Source: Streptomyces sp. NBC_00287 (lineage in GTDB: Bacteria; Actinomycetota; Actinomycetes; Streptomycetales; Streptomycetaceae). Taken from it: 64,000 bases of DNA. The stretch spans positions 6,510,001 through 6,574,000 of the forward strand of contig NZ_CP108053.1 in the NCBI RefSeq assembly GCF_036173105.1. Reading direction: 5' to 3'. Positions 1 through 8,623 of this stretch are shown one piece after another; the first letter of the stretch is position 1; every line of letters begins with the position of its first letter. A model generated the notes under the pieces. That model was not told where the DNA came from. It saw nothing but the letters and a program-made list of their open reading frames with translations, and made no database searches. The translations under genes were made by a program, and so were the position numbers.

Positions 1-823
1 TCTGGCGCAGCGGCGCGTCCTCCTCGCGCAGCAGCCGGCCCGCCGTCGTCATGCGCCACCAGGTCAGATACGTCAGCGGCGGCGCCCCGACCAGTGTGGT
101 GAACCGGCGGGCGAAGGCCGCCCGGGACAGGCCGCCGTGGGCGCCGAGCTCCTCCACCGTCCAGGGGCGGGCCGGATCGTCGTGGAGGGCGTGCAGCGCC
201 GTCGCGACGGCGGGGTCGGCGAGCGCGGCCGCCCACCCCGTGGGGTGCCCGTCGGTCCGTGCCTCCCCCTGCCACCAGGCCCGCAGGATGTACAGCAGCA
301 GGGTGTCCAGCAGCGAGGTCACGATGGTGTCCGAGCCCGGCTGCGGCTCCGCCAGCTCCGCGCCCAGCAGCTCCACCGACGCCCGCAGCGAACGGTGCGT
401 GCCGACACGGGCGGGCAGATGCACCACCTCCGGCAGCTCGGTCAGCAGCGGGTGGGCGCGGGAGCGGTCCAGGTGATAGGCGCCGCACAGCATGACCGTG
501 GTCGGCGGGCCCGACCCCACCGGATCGGGCGGAAGTTCGGGCCAGGTGCCGTCGTCCTTGAGCCGTACCTCCTCCATCGGTACGTCCAGACCGCTGGCCA
601 CGCCGTGTCCGCAGCCGCTCGCCAGGAACACCACGTCCCCCGGCCCGAGTTCGACCGGTTCGCTCTCGGCGGGGATCAACCACGCCGACCCTCTGAGCAG
701 CACATGGAACCCGGCGCCTGCCGAGGCCTCGAAGCGCATGCCCCAGGGCCCGTACATGTCGTTGCGCGAGGAGTGCGGTCGTCCGGTGCGCATGGCGGCG
801 ACCGCGTCGCTGAGGACATCCAT
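1..823 (-). CDS. AraC-family transcriptional regulator, 3' end cut by window start
   Basis: The minus-strand frame beginning at the ATG at 823 encodes about 274 residues and stays open to the window edge. The first ~180 residues read as a cupin-like sensor domain of the AraC_binding_2/cupin_6 type (motif region around GPWGMRF and GDVVFLASGCGHG). The C-terminal part starts an AraC helix-turn-helix domain, with DPAVATALHALHDDPARPWTVEELG followed by SRAAFARRFTTLVGAPPLTYL in the usual arrangement, here cited only as landmarks. The second HTH helix set is lost off the edge. It is divergent from the quinone-reductase-like gene at 925, with 101 bp between the starts, an arrangement typical of a local regulator of that gene. 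The family call is firm; the ligand is unknown. Confidence 0.85.
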   Translation of the reverse strand, partial: MDVLSDAVAAMRTGRPHSSRNDMYGPWGMRFEASAGAGFHVLLRGSAWLIPAESEPVELGPGDVVFLASGCGHGVASGLDVPMEEVRLKDDGTWPELPPDPVGSGPPTTVMLCGAYHLDRSRAHPLLTELPEVVHLPARVGTHRSLRASVELLGAELAEPQPGSDTIVTSLLDTLLLYILRAWWQGEARTDGHPTGWAAALADPAVATALHALHDDPARPWTVEELGAHGGLSRAAFARRFTTLVGAPPLTYLTWWRMTTAGRLLREEDAPLRQ

Positions 824-924
824 GTCCGTACGATAGCCAGCCGGTCAAGAGGCGAGACGAACGGACATGAATGGAGGATCGACAGACATGGATCGTCTCC
901 AGGCTCGCCCGTACCGTCGATTGC

Positions 925-1926
925 ATGACATCGACCGCACGCACCGTGCTCTTTCATGACCTCGGCGGACCCGACGTGATGACGATCGAGGACGCGACCG
1001 TCCCCGAGCCCGGCCCCGGTGAAGTCGCCCTCCGTGTCGAGGCGCTGGGCCTCAACCGCGCCGACGCCCTCTTCCGCGCCGGGACTTACTACTACCAGCC
1101 CACGCTCCCCGCCTCCCGCCTCGGCTACGAGGCCTCCGCCGTCGTCGAGGCGGTCGGCGAGGGCGTCACCGAACTCGCCGTCGGCGACCCGGTGATGACC
1201 GGGCCCGGCATCGAGATGAGCGCCCAGGGCGTGTACGCGGAGCGCCTCGTCCTGCCCGAGTCGTCCGTCGTCCCTCGCCCCGCCTCCGTCGACGCGGTCA
1301 CCGGGGCCGCGGCCTGGATGACGTACAGCACCGCCTACGGGGCCCTGCTGGAGACCGCCGGACTCAAGCCCGGCGACCATGTCCTCGTCACCGGCGCCTC
1401 CAGCGGCGTCGGCACCGCGGCCGTCCAGGTCGCCCGGCGGATCGGCGCGATTCCGATCGCCACCACGCGCACCGAGGCCAAGCGGAAGCAGCTGCTCGAT
1501 GTGGGGGCGGCCGAGGTGATCGTCACCGGGGAGGCCGAAGGGGACGCGGTCGCCACGGAGGTCAAGCGGCTCACCGGCGGACAGGGCGTCGAGGTGATCT
1601 TCGACGGGATCGGCGGCCCGGGCTTCGGGGCGCTGACCAATGGGCTCGCGGCCGGCGGATCCGTCGTGCTCTACGGCTGGCTGGACGGGCGCCCCGCCGA
1701 GATCCCCTTCAACTGGCCCTTCACGATCCACACGTACGCCAACATGGCCCTCACCGACACCGGTGGCGGCCGCCGCCGCGCCATCGCCTTCGTCAACGCC
1801 GGTCTCGCCGACGGCGGCTTCCGGCCGGTCGTCGCGGAGGTCTTCGAGGGCCTCGACAGCATCCGGGACGCGCACCGGCTGATGGAGTCCAATCGGCACA
1901 CGGGCAAGATCGTCGTACGGATCTGA
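925..1926 (+). CDS. Zinc-independent MDR oxidoreductase, NADPH:quinone reductase-like
   Basis: A 333-residue medium-chain dehydrogenase/reductase. The N-terminal GroES-like domain carries the PGPGEV and LNRADALFRAG motifs; the Rossmann domain has VTGASSGVGTAAVQVAR near residue 150. The catalytic and structural zinc cysteines of alcohol dehydrogenases are absent, which fits the quinone oxidoreductase branch using NADPH. The reading frame is open further upstream to 871, but the start at 925 gives the family's usual N-terminus (TARTVLFHDLGGP). The gene is probably controlled by the divergent AraC-type gene. The substrate cannot be told from sequence. Confidence 0.9.
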   Translation: MTSTARTVLFHDLGGPDVMTIEDATVPEPGPGEVALRVEALGLNRADALFRAGTYYYQPTLPASRLGYEASAVVEAVGEGVTELAVGDPVMTGPGIEMSAQGVYAERLVLPESSVVPRPASVDAVTGAAAWMTYSTAYGALLETAGLKPGDHVLVTGASSGVGTAAVQVARRIGAIPIATTRTEAKRKQLLDVGAAEVIVTGEAEGDAVATEVKRLTGGQGVEVIFDGIGGPGFGALTNGLAAGGSVVLYGWLDGRPAEIPFNWPFTIHTYANMALTDTGGGRRRAIAFVNAGLADGGFRPVVAEVFEGLDSIRDAHRLMESNRHTGKIVVRI

Positions 1927-1958
1927 GGGCGGCCGGAATACCCGCAACCACTCCGAGG

Positions 1959-1996
1959 TTGACGCACAACATCAGAAGAATGCATGTGCATATACC
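1959..1996 (+). promoter_or_regulatory. Possible promoter and small palindrome upstream of the F420-reductase-like gene
   Basis: A TTGACG hexamer (1959-1964) lies in the 84-bp gap before the gene at 2011. It is followed by ATGCA-TG-TGCAT (1980-1991), a 5-bp-arm inverted repeat near where the -10 box should lie. No good -10 hexamer was seen at 17-18 bp spacing, so this is only a candidate promoter/operator. Confidence 0.3.
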
Positions 1997-2010
1997 TCGG
2001 AAGGGCTGAC

Positions 2011-2673
2011 ATGAAGATCGGCATCATCGGCGCGGGTCACATCGGCGGCAACCTCACCCGGCGACTGACCGCCCTCGGCCACGAAGTCTCCGTCGCCAAC
2101 TCACGCGGACCGCAGACGCTCACGGAGCTGGCGGCGGAGACCGGGGCGACCCCCGTGCCGGTGAAGGAGGCCGCGCGGGGCGCCGAGATCGTGGTGATCA
2201 CCATTCCCCTCAAGGCCGTACCGGATCTGCCGACAGGGGTCCTGGACGGGGCGGCGGAGGGTGTCGCGGTCATCGACACCGGCAACTACTACCCGAAGCA
2301 GCGGGACGGCAGGATCGCCGGGATCGAGGACGAGGGCCTGACGGAGAGCCGCTGGACGGAACGGCAGATCGGGCACCCCGTCATCAAGGCCTTCAACGGC
2401 ACCTACGCCCAGGACCTCCTCGACCGCCACCGCCCGGCCGGCGCCCCCGACCGCATCGCCCTCCCGGTGGCCGGCGACGACGAGCCGGCGAAGTCCAAGG
2501 TCCGTGCCCTGATCGAGGAACTCGGCTACGACACGGTCGACACGGGCGGCCTCGACGACTCCTGGCGCCAGCAGCCCGACACGCCCGTCTACGGTCTGCG
2601 GGCCGGGGTGGAGGGCGTGACGAAGGCGCTGGCGGAGGCGACCCCGGAGCGCAAGCCGGAGTGGCGGGCCTGA
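2011..2673 (+). CDS. NAD(P)-binding protein, F420H2:NADP oxidoreductase-like
   Basis: A 220-residue Rossmann-fold protein beginning with the dinucleotide-binding signature GIIGAGHIGGNL at residues 4-15, then the SRGP loop near residue 33 typical of NADP binding. The length and layout match the F420_oxidored/NADPH-dependent F420 reductase family (coenzyme F420-dependent NADP reductase domain), which in actinomycetes includes many enzymes of unknown substrate. An upstream ATG at 1984 is in frame, but the GGAAGGG ribosome-binding site at about 1999 favours 2011. The gene ends 19 bp before the converging GH25 gene. Confidence 0.85.
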   Translation: MKIGIIGAGHIGGNLTRRLTALGHEVSVANSRGPQTLTELAAETGATPVPVKEAARGAEIVVITIPLKAVPDLPTGVLDGAAEGVAVIDTGNYYPKQRDGRIAGIEDEGLTESRWTERQIGHPVIKAFNGTYAQDLLDRHRPAGAPDRIALPVAGDDEPAKSKVRALIEELGYDTVDTGGLDDSWRQQPDTPVYGLRAGVEGVTKALAEATPERKPEWRA

Positions 2674-2692
2674 GCCCGCCCGATCCTCGCCC

Positions 2693-3250
2693 TCATGCGT
2701 TCTTGGCCCACTCTCGCAGCGCGGCCTTGCTCTCGAAGTCGGCGACGTTCTTGTCCAGCGGATCGTCCGTGTACTGGTGGAAACGCCACTTCGCCTTGAT
2801 GCGGGGCTTGCCCGCGGTGACATAGTCGGCGATCCACAGGCCGTCGCCCGCGTAGGAGGTCGTATCGATGGTCAGCCAAAAGTGCCGGTTGGCGTAGAGC
2901 ACGACGGGATTGTTCGGCCGTAGCTCCTTCACCTTGCGGATGAACAGGTCCTTTTCCGCGTTGGTCGCGTGGGTGCCGTTGCTTGTCGTCTCCCAGTCGA
3001 CGGCGAGGATGTCGCCCGCTTTTTCCGGGGCGTGCTTCACGAAGTACTGGGCCTGGGCTGTGAGGTTGCCCGGCCAGAGGAAGTGGTAGAAGCCGACCAC
3101 CAGGCCCGCCTCGCGGGCTCGCTTCGTCTGGGCGGAGAGTTTGGGGTTGACGTACGAGCGGCCCTCGGTTGCCTTGATGAAGACGAAGGAGAGGCCGTCG
3201 GTGTCGTAGGCGGAGGACTGGTAGGCGCTCACGTCTATGCCGCGCAGCAT
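2693..3250 (-). CDS. GH25 lysozyme-like muramidase
   Basis: A 185-residue single-domain protein of the glycoside hydrolase family 25 fold (1,4-beta-N-acetylmuramidase). It opens with RGIDVSAYQ, carries FIKATEGRSYVNP, VVGFYHFLWPG and the catalytic DWETT segment, and ends with WRFHQYTDD, all standard landmarks in order. The length equals one catalytic domain without a cell-wall-binding repeat. No signal peptide is visible, so export is unclear; similar leaderless short GH25 proteins occur in Streptomyces. The start lies only 18 bp from the divergent aminotransferase start at 3269. Confidence 0.88.
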   Translation of the reverse strand: MLRGIDVSAYQSSAYDTDGLSFVFIKATEGRSYVNPKLSAQTKRAREAGLVVGFYHFLWPGNLTAQAQYFVKHAPEKAGDILAVDWETTSNGTHATNAEKDLFIRKVKELRPNNPVVLYANRHFWLTIDTTSYAGDGLWIADYVTAGKPRIKAKWRFHQYTDDPLDKNVADFESKAALREWAKNA

Positions 3251-3268
3251 GTGGGGGTGCTCCCTGAG

Positions 3269-4321
3269 ATGTCAGTGGGGGACGGGGGGTTGGAGTCGGT
3301 GTATACCCAACAGGGCATCGTCGATGTCATCGATCTCGGCGGGGCGTGGCCCAGGTGGCCGGCGGGGGCCCTGAAGGTGTGGCAGGAGGCCCATGCGCGG
3401 GCCGCGGCGGTGGCCGACCCGTCGTGCTGGGCGCCTGCTGAAGGGGATCCGGTGCTCCGGGAGCAGCTCGCCCGAGTGACGGGGGCGAGGGCTGACCAGT
3501 TGGTCGTCACTTCCGGGGTGCGGGCGGCGGCACCTGCGCTGGTGCGCGGGTGTTCTCACGTCGTCGTCGAGCGGCCCACGTTTCTCGGAGTGCCCGACAC
3601 CCTCGCCGCGCACGGGGTCCCCGTACGGTTCCTGCCCTGGGACCGCGTGCGCGAGGTGCCCGGCGGAGCCGCCCTCTGGGTGACCACGCCCTGCCGCAAT
3701 CCCGATGGCCGGCAGCCCGACGCCGCTTTTCTGGCAGACCTGCGCGCGGCCGTGCGGCGGGGCGTCCGCGTGATCTGCAATACCGCCTACACCTGGTACG
3801 CAGGACGCGTCGAACTGCCGCCGGGAGTGATTCGGGTGGGGACCCTGCACAAGATCGCAGGACCGGGGGCCGGTGTCGGCTGGGTGGTGCGGGAGGATCC
3901 CGGCAGCGTCGGACCGCACAGCGCCATGCCTGCCCCGCCGGCCTACTGGCAGCGGGTGTGGGGGTACTTCCTGGAGGCCGGGGGACTGGCTCTGCTGCGC
4001 GCTCCGCACGAGGAGATCGAGGCCGTCCGAGCGGCGTTTCTCGGGCGAGTCGGCACGGCGGATGCCGGGTGGGGACCGCATGTTCTGCTCCGTGTGCCGG
4101 CAGCGGAGGAGGACGCGGTGTCCGCGCTGGCGGAGGTCGGCGTGATCGTCGGACCTGGTAGTGCCTTCGGGGCCGAGGCGCCATCGGTCCGGGCCTGTCT
4201 GATCGGCTCGACGGTCGAATCCGCACGGCTGGCCGGTGAGCGGATCCGCGCCGTGTTCCCGGACCTCCCCGACACGCCGCCCGGCCCACCCGCCCCCGAC
4301 CCAGGGGGTGTTGACATGTGA
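3269..4321 (+). CDS. PLP-dependent aminotransferase-like protein
   Basis: A 350-residue fold-type I PLP enzyme, somewhat shorter than typical (~390). The cofactor-binding region is recognisable: VTSGVRAAAPALV early, the TTPCRNPDGRQP segment that aligns with the PxNPTG motif, the NTAYTWY segment where the pyridine-binding Asp/Tyr region should lie, and TLHKIAGPGAGVGWVV carrying the likely Schiff-base lysine. It resembles the aminotransferase domain of MocR-like proteins without the GntR HTH. The start is uncertain: ATG 3269 is used here, GTG 3299 is an alternative, and longer forms would overlap the divergent GH25 gene. It leads a three-gene plus-strand run at the left end of the island. The substrate is unknown. 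Confidence 0.75.
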   Translation: MSVGDGGLESVYTQQGIVDVIDLGGAWPRWPAGALKVWQEAHARAAAVADPSCWAPAEGDPVLREQLARVTGARADQLVVTSGVRAAAPALVRGCSHVVVERPTFLGVPDTLAAHGVPVRFLPWDRVREVPGGAALWVTTPCRNPDGRQPDAAFLADLRAAVRRGVRVICNTAYTWYAGRVELPPGVIRVGTLHKIAGPGAGVGWVVREDPGSVGPHSAMPAPPAYWQRVWGYFLEAGGLALLRAPHEEIEAVRAAFLGRVGTADAGWGPHVLLRVPAAEEDAVSALAEVGVIVGPGSAFGAEAPSVRACLIGSTVESARLAGERIRAVFPDLPDTPPGPPAPDPGGVDM

Positions 4322-4345
4322 CAGGCGACGCATTAAGCACGTGCT

Positions 4346-5290
4346 GTGTCGTCGACGACAGAACCGGACACCGGTTTCAGCCGATTAAATCCGCCCGTCG
4401 GGGTCCTGTTCCGTATCGCCCCCGCCATGGTGACCGCCCCGACAGGAGAACCCACCTGGCATCCCCCGGCCGACCTTGTGCAGGCCGTGGCCGAGCGCCT
4501 CAACCCGGCCACGGCAGCACCGGGCCTGGCACTGATCCATGGAGCGGTTCCCGCCTTCCGGGCCGCCGGGCTGTCCTGGACCACAGCCGTGGAGTGGACC
4601 AGGCGACTGCGCCGGGAACTCTGCGAGCAGGTCTTCGAGTTGCTGTGCGAGCATCACCCCGGCCAACTCAACCCCCTGAAGCTCGACTTGAGCCCCATCG
4701 AGTTCCTGCTCGACGGCTACGGCGTCAACGTGAACTTCATGGGCTACGGCCTCGATTTCCGCGCGAATCAGCAGGCGCATTTCGACATCGTCGAGCCGCT
4801 CGGCTCCAATCTGTACGGCCCCAATGTCAATGTCCGCGGCGGCTGGCCCGTGTTCTGCGACGGACGCGCCTACTGCCGGGACCACGGCCTCGACATCAGG
4901 GACATCCTCGACAAGGTGCCCGCCAGTCGGAACCTCACCTTCCAACTGCCGCACTACCGGACCCTGATGGAGGACTACGCGGTCGCCTATCAGTTGGACA
5001 TGGCCGAGGACACGCCCTTCACCGTGTTCGTCAACCGGGTCGAGGAGGTCGGCCTGTTGCACGGGGCCACCGAGGTCGAACCCATCGATGCCGACGCCGA
5101 TGTCGAGCGGCCCATCTGGCACTACGCCTGGGACAACGTCACTTCGGAAGCGGCCGACGGCTGGTACGAGGCACTGGGCCAGCGCAATCTCCGTTCGCCG
5201 GGGGAGCCCCACCGGCTCAAGCCGCTCATCCCCGACACCGTGACCCTGCGCCGGGGGCCGCTGATCATTCCCGTACAGGAAGGGCCTTGA
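4346..5290 (+). CDS. Conserved hypothetical protein, no family recognised
   Basis: A 314-residue soluble protein that I do not recognise. It is acidic and has no signal peptide or membrane segment. Its middle holds a dense block of aromatic, Asn and Gly residues (VNVNFMGYGLDFRANQQAHFD, then SNLYGPNVNVRGGWPVFCDG), compatible with a beta-rich fold. An HFD triad followed by a later His could be a 2-oxoglutarate/Fe(II) oxygenase facial triad, but this is weak. The GTG start at 4346 has no strong ribosome-binding site; ATG 4427 is an alternative. If 4346 is right, codon 14 is TTA (4385-4387), implying bldA dependence. The stop abuts the next start with no gap, so it is co-translated with the S9 peptidase. 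Confidence 0.7.
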   Translation: MSSTTEPDTGFSRLNPPVGVLFRIAPAMVTAPTGEPTWHPPADLVQAVAERLNPATAAPGLALIHGAVPAFRAAGLSWTTAVEWTRRLRRELCEQVFELLCEHHPGQLNPLKLDLSPIEFLLDGYGVNVNFMGYGLDFRANQQAHFDIVEPLGSNLYGPNVNVRGGWPVFCDGRAYCRDHGLDIRDILDKVPASRNLTFQLPHYRTLMEDYAVAYQLDMAEDTPFTVFVNRVEEVGLLHGATEVEPIDADADVERPIWHYAWDNVTSEAADGWYEALGQRNLRSPGEPHRLKPLIPDTVTLRRGPLIIPVQEGP

Positions 5291-7192
5291 GTGGCTGACT
5301 CCCCGTTCCGTGAGGTGGCGCATGAGTGGCTGAGCCTCGGACTGCCGCCGCAGCCGGGTGTGGTCACCGAGGTGGCGCTGTCGGCGGACGGCTCGCTGGT
5401 GGCCGCCTCTGTGCTCACTCCCGATCCGGCCGCGGACCAGGACCGGATCTCCACCTGGATCCGCCCGACGGACGAAGCCGGCACCTGGACCGGGCTGCAC
5501 ACCGGCTGTACCGCACTGAGCTTCTCCCCCGGCCCGGACAGGCCCCGGCTACTGGGCCTCGCCGCTGCCGACCAGGGCAAGCTCTGTGTGGTGATCGACC
5601 CAGAGACGGATACGGTCCTCCGCGCCACGGCGCCCATGCTCTCCGGTGGCAAGCCGGTATGGCGGCCGGACGGAGAAGAGTTCGCCTGGTCGTGTGCGGC
5701 GCTCCCCGAGGCGCCGCCCACGCTGCACCGGAGCCGGCGGCTCGGGTTCGACCGCGACGGTCGCGGCTGGCTCGCGGACGATGTGCGCCGGGTGCATGTC
5801 TTCGCCCTCGGTGACGACAAGCCCGTGATCGTCGAATCCGCCACGGACTGCCGTGAGCTGTCCTGGAGCGCGGAGGGCCTGCTCTACGTCGCCGACCGGC
5901 ACGACGACCGCTACCGTGACCTGGGCGCACAGCTGTTCCGGTTCGACCCCGACACCGGCCACGAGGTCGCCCTCACGGAGCCCGACCTGGTGCCCGCCGC
6001 CTCGACGCGGCTGCCGGACGGCACGGTGGCGTTCGTGGCGCTCACCGAGGCTGCGGGATGCGGCAGCGTGGGCGCCGTCCACACCACCGAGGGCCGGCTG
6101 ACCGACCCCGCCAGCGTCGATGTCGCCCATCCGCTCACCTCCCGGGTGCACGGGCTGTCCGTGGTGGGGGAGCTGCTGCTCACCGCCCAACTCGCCCGCG
6201 GCGCCGTGCCGTTGCTGCTGCTCGACCCCGCACGACCGGGCAGGCAGCGGCGGCTGCTCGACGGTCCGTGCGAGGTGGACGCGTACGACGCCGGCCACGG
6301 CGGGATCGTGGCGCTCGTGCGCCAGGGGGCATCGACGGAGGACGTGTTCTTCCTGCCGAGGGCCGCGCTGCCCGAGCCCGTCGAGCCGGCGCTCCCGGTG
6401 CGGGAGCCGGTCTCCCTGGGGGAGCGGGGCGGCGTCCGGCCGCTCACCGTCAATGGGGTCGACGCCTGGCTGGTGCCCCCTGCGGACGGTTCGGCATCGC
6501 CCGCTCCGCTGGTGGTCTGGCTGCACGGGGGCCCCGGCGCCCAGGCCGGCTGGGTGATCCCACCCGATGTACAGCGCCTGGCCGCCCGCGGCTACGCCGG
6601 TCTCTATCTGAACCCGCGCGGTTCCGCGGGGCGTGGCGCGGAGTTCACCGCGTCACTGCTCGGCGCCCCCGGTGTGCTCGATCTGGAGGACGTACGCGCC
6701 GTGCTCGACGCGGTGGTGGCGATGCCCGGGATCGACGGTGACCGGGTCGGGGTGCACGGAGTGTCGTACGGCGGCTATCTGGCCGCCCTGCTGTGGAGCG
6801 CGACCCCGCTGATCAAGGCTGCCGTGGTGGAGCGTGCCATCATCGGCTGGGACTTCCACCGCACCGGCAGCGACCTGGGCATCCAGGTCACCGACGGGTA
6901 CTGGAAGGGCGGCCCGGGTCCGGGCGAGCGGCCCGATCCGCTGACCGTACCGCTGGACAACGACTCTCCCGTGCTGGTCCTGGCCGCGGAGCGCGACCTG
7001 CGGTGTCCGCCCGCCGAGTCACGGCTGCTGTTCGCCCGGCTGGTGGAGGCGGGGGTGCCCGCGGAGTTCGCGGTGCTGGCCCGGTGCGGGCACGGCGTGG
7101 GCGCCGCACCACCGACCGTCAGGCAGGCCCGCGCGGCGGCGCTCCTGGACTGGTGGCAGTCCCACCTGCCGGTTAGGTCATCAACTCCCTGA
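5291..7192 (+). CDS. S9 family prolyl oligopeptidase-like serine hydrolase
   Basis: A 633-residue protein with an N-terminal beta-propeller-like half and a C-terminal alpha/beta hydrolase domain of peptidase family S9. The catalytic elements are visible: VVWLHGGPG (oxyanion), the nucleophile elbow HGVSYGG near residue 497, the acid region AAERDLRCPP and the catalytic His in ARCGHGVG near the end. No signal peptide is present, so it acts in the cytoplasm. S9 enzymes cleave short peptides, so in this island it could trim or degrade a small peptide product, or confer resistance. It starts directly after the preceding stop and overlaps the converging GAF gene by 20 bp. Confidence 0.85.
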   Translation: MADSPFREVAHEWLSLGLPPQPGVVTEVALSADGSLVAASVLTPDPAADQDRISTWIRPTDEAGTWTGLHTGCTALSFSPGPDRPRLLGLAAADQGKLCVVIDPETDTVLRATAPMLSGGKPVWRPDGEEFAWSCAALPEAPPTLHRSRRLGFDRDGRGWLADDVRRVHVFALGDDKPVIVESATDCRELSWSAEGLLYVADRHDDRYRDLGAQLFRFDPDTGHEVALTEPDLVPAASTRLPDGTVAFVALTEAAGCGSVGAVHTTEGRLTDPASVDVAHPLTSRVHGLSVVGELLLTAQLARGAVPLLLLDPARPGRQRRLLDGPCEVDAYDAGHGGIVALVRQGASTEDVFFLPRAALPEPVEPALPVREPVSLGERGGVRPLTVNGVDAWLVPPADGSASPAPLVVWLHGGPGAQAGWVIPPDVQRLAARGYAGLYLNPRGSAGRGAEFTASLLGAPGVLDLEDVRAVLDAVVAMPGIDGDRVGVHGVSYGGYLAALLWSATPLIKAAVVERAIIGWDFHRTGSDLGIQVTDGYWKGGPGPGERPDPLTVPLDNDSPVLVLAAERDLRCPPAESRLLFARLVEAGVPAEFAVLARCGHGVGAAPPTVRQARAAALLDWWQSHLPVRSSTP

Positions 7193-7802
7193 TCAGCCCG
7201 AGCAGCCGCAGCGCGGTCTCCCGCTTCGGGCCGCTGAGGCTGCTGAACTCCTGGGTCAGCGCCAGGAGTTCGCGTAACTCGGAGTTCTCGGCGACGGCCG
7301 TCCCGAGGGTGCGGTCCCGCTCGACGAGCTGCATCGCGATCGTCGCCTGGCCGGCGAACGGCGCGATGAACTCCAGCGAGCGGATACCGCGCCGCCCGTC
7401 CAGATCGGCGTCGAGCACCTCCAGCACCCCGACCGGCATGTCGTCCTTGATCAGGGGAAAGGCGACGATCGAGTGCGGTACGTAGCCGGTGGATTCGGCG
7501 ACGTCCTTGGCGAAGGAGGGCTCCGTGGACACGTCGTCCACCACGACCGACTGCCGGGACAGCAGCGTCCAGCCCGCGATCCCCCGGTCCGAGGGATACC
7601 GGCGGCCGACCAGCGTGGGATGCCCCTGACCCGCGACCGCTTCGAACACGAACTCCCGGCTGGCGGTGTCGAGTCGCTGAATCGAGCACGCCTGCGCGTC
7701 ACAGACCGACCGGGTCGTCTCGGCGATCGACTGGAGGAGCAACTGGTGCGCCTGCCCGGCGCCGGTCCGGTCGAGCAGCCGGGCGAGGTCTGGTCCCTCC
7801 AT
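7173..7802 (-). CDS. GAF-domain protein, last gene of the radical SAM operon
   Basis: A 209-residue protein. Residues ~15-160 form a GAF domain with AETTRSVCDAQACSIQRLD, RGIAGWTLLSRQSVVVDDV and PLIKDDMPVGVLEVLDA in the expected order. The C-terminal ~40 residues look helical and end with ETALRLLGLIRELMT. There is no HTH, kinase or phosphatase domain, so it is a stand-alone sensor or ligand-binding partner, perhaps for the cyclic nucleotide or AAA regulator upstream. Its ATG overlaps the stop of the subtilisin-like gene by one base (TGATG at 7800-7804), showing translational coupling. Confidence 0.85.
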   Translation of the reverse strand: MEGPDLARLLDRTGAGQAHQLLLQSIAETTRSVCDAQACSIQRLDTASREFVFEAVAGQGHPTLVGRRYPSDRGIAGWTLLSRQSVVVDDVSTEPSFAKDVAESTGYVPHSIVAFPLIKDDMPVGVLEVLDADLDGRRGIRSLEFIAPFAGQATIAMQLVERDRTLGTAVAENSELRELLALTQEFSSLSGPKRETALRLLGLIRELMT

Positions 7803-8623
7803 CAGGTTCCCTCCGTGACATGGCCCGCGATCAGGTGAAGGAGCGTCTTTACTTGGTACGGAGTCAGGCCGCGATGTGCGCCCAGGATGCGTGCGCACAT
7901 GCCGCTGACGTGCGGGGTGGCGAAGCTGTTTCCGCTGCACACCATGTGGCCGCCGTTCAGCCAGCCGACGGGAACCTGGTCCCCGCGGGCGAAGAACTCG
8001 ACCGGTGGCGCCGGGTTGTGCACCAGGAGTTCGGGATCGGGACTGCGGTGACTGCCGACCGAGATCACGGAGGCGAACCGCCACGGGAAGCTCTCGATCG
8101 GGATGTTGTGCGCGGACGCGACGATGACATTGCGGCGGAAGTAGGCGACGTCGGCCAAGTGGTAGAGCTCGCGGGCCACTTCCGGTTTGGTGGTGGACAG
8201 ACTCATGTTGATGACGTCGAAGTTCTGCGCGAGTGCCCAGCGCAATCCGGCGAGCAGTGCCTCTCCGCTGCCGAAGTAGCCGAGGCCGAGCACCCGGACA
8301 CTGAAGATCTCGCAGGCGGGGGCGAGGGAGCGGATGATGCTCGCGCAGGCGGTGCCGTGGCCGCACACATCGCCCTCGGTGTCCTCCACCACGGTCAGTT
8401 CTCCGTCCGGGCCCTCCTGCACCGCGTAGGCCCCTTGGACCGGGCCGACCCGCGGATGCCCCTGTTCGACCCCGCTGTCGAGGATGCAGACCCGCGCACC
8501 GGCCCCCCGGCCGTCGCCCCAGGCCCATTCCCTGGTGACGGGGTGCGGCCAGGTGACCGGCTCGCGCGCGGCTGCCGCGGGGCCGTCGCCGAGCCGCCAG
8601 GACAGGGTGAGTTCGGCGGTCAT
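7802..8623 (-). CDS. Intracellular S8 subtilisin-like serine protease
   Basis: A 273-residue peptidase S8 domain with the full triad: Asp49 in ARVCILDSGVE, His89 in CGHGTACAS and Ser233 in SGNSFATPH, with oxyanion Asn173 in ASAHNIP. The sequence is a bare catalytic domain; no signal peptide or inhibitor prodomain is visible, so it should be cytoplasmic. Subtilisin-like enzymes remove leader peptides in several RiPP families, and this gene sits two genes downstream of the candidate precursor peptide in the same overlapping operon. The ATG overlaps the stop of the cyclase gene by 4 bp (8620-8623). Leader processing is inference; regulated proteolysis is the alternative. Confidence 0.9.
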   Translation of the reverse strand: MTAELTLSWRLGDGPAAAAREPVTWPHPVTREWAWGDGRGAGARVCILDSGVEQGHPRVGPVQGAYAVQEGPDGELTVVEDTEGDVCGHGTACASIIRSLAPACEIFSVRVLGLGYFGSGEALLAGLRWALAQNFDVINMSLSTTKPEVARELYHLADVAYFRRNVIVASAHNIPIESFPWRFASVISVGSHRSPDPELLVHNPAPPVEFFARGDQVPVGWLNGGHMVCSGNSFATPHVSGMCARILGAHRGLTPYQVKTLLHLIAGHVTEGT

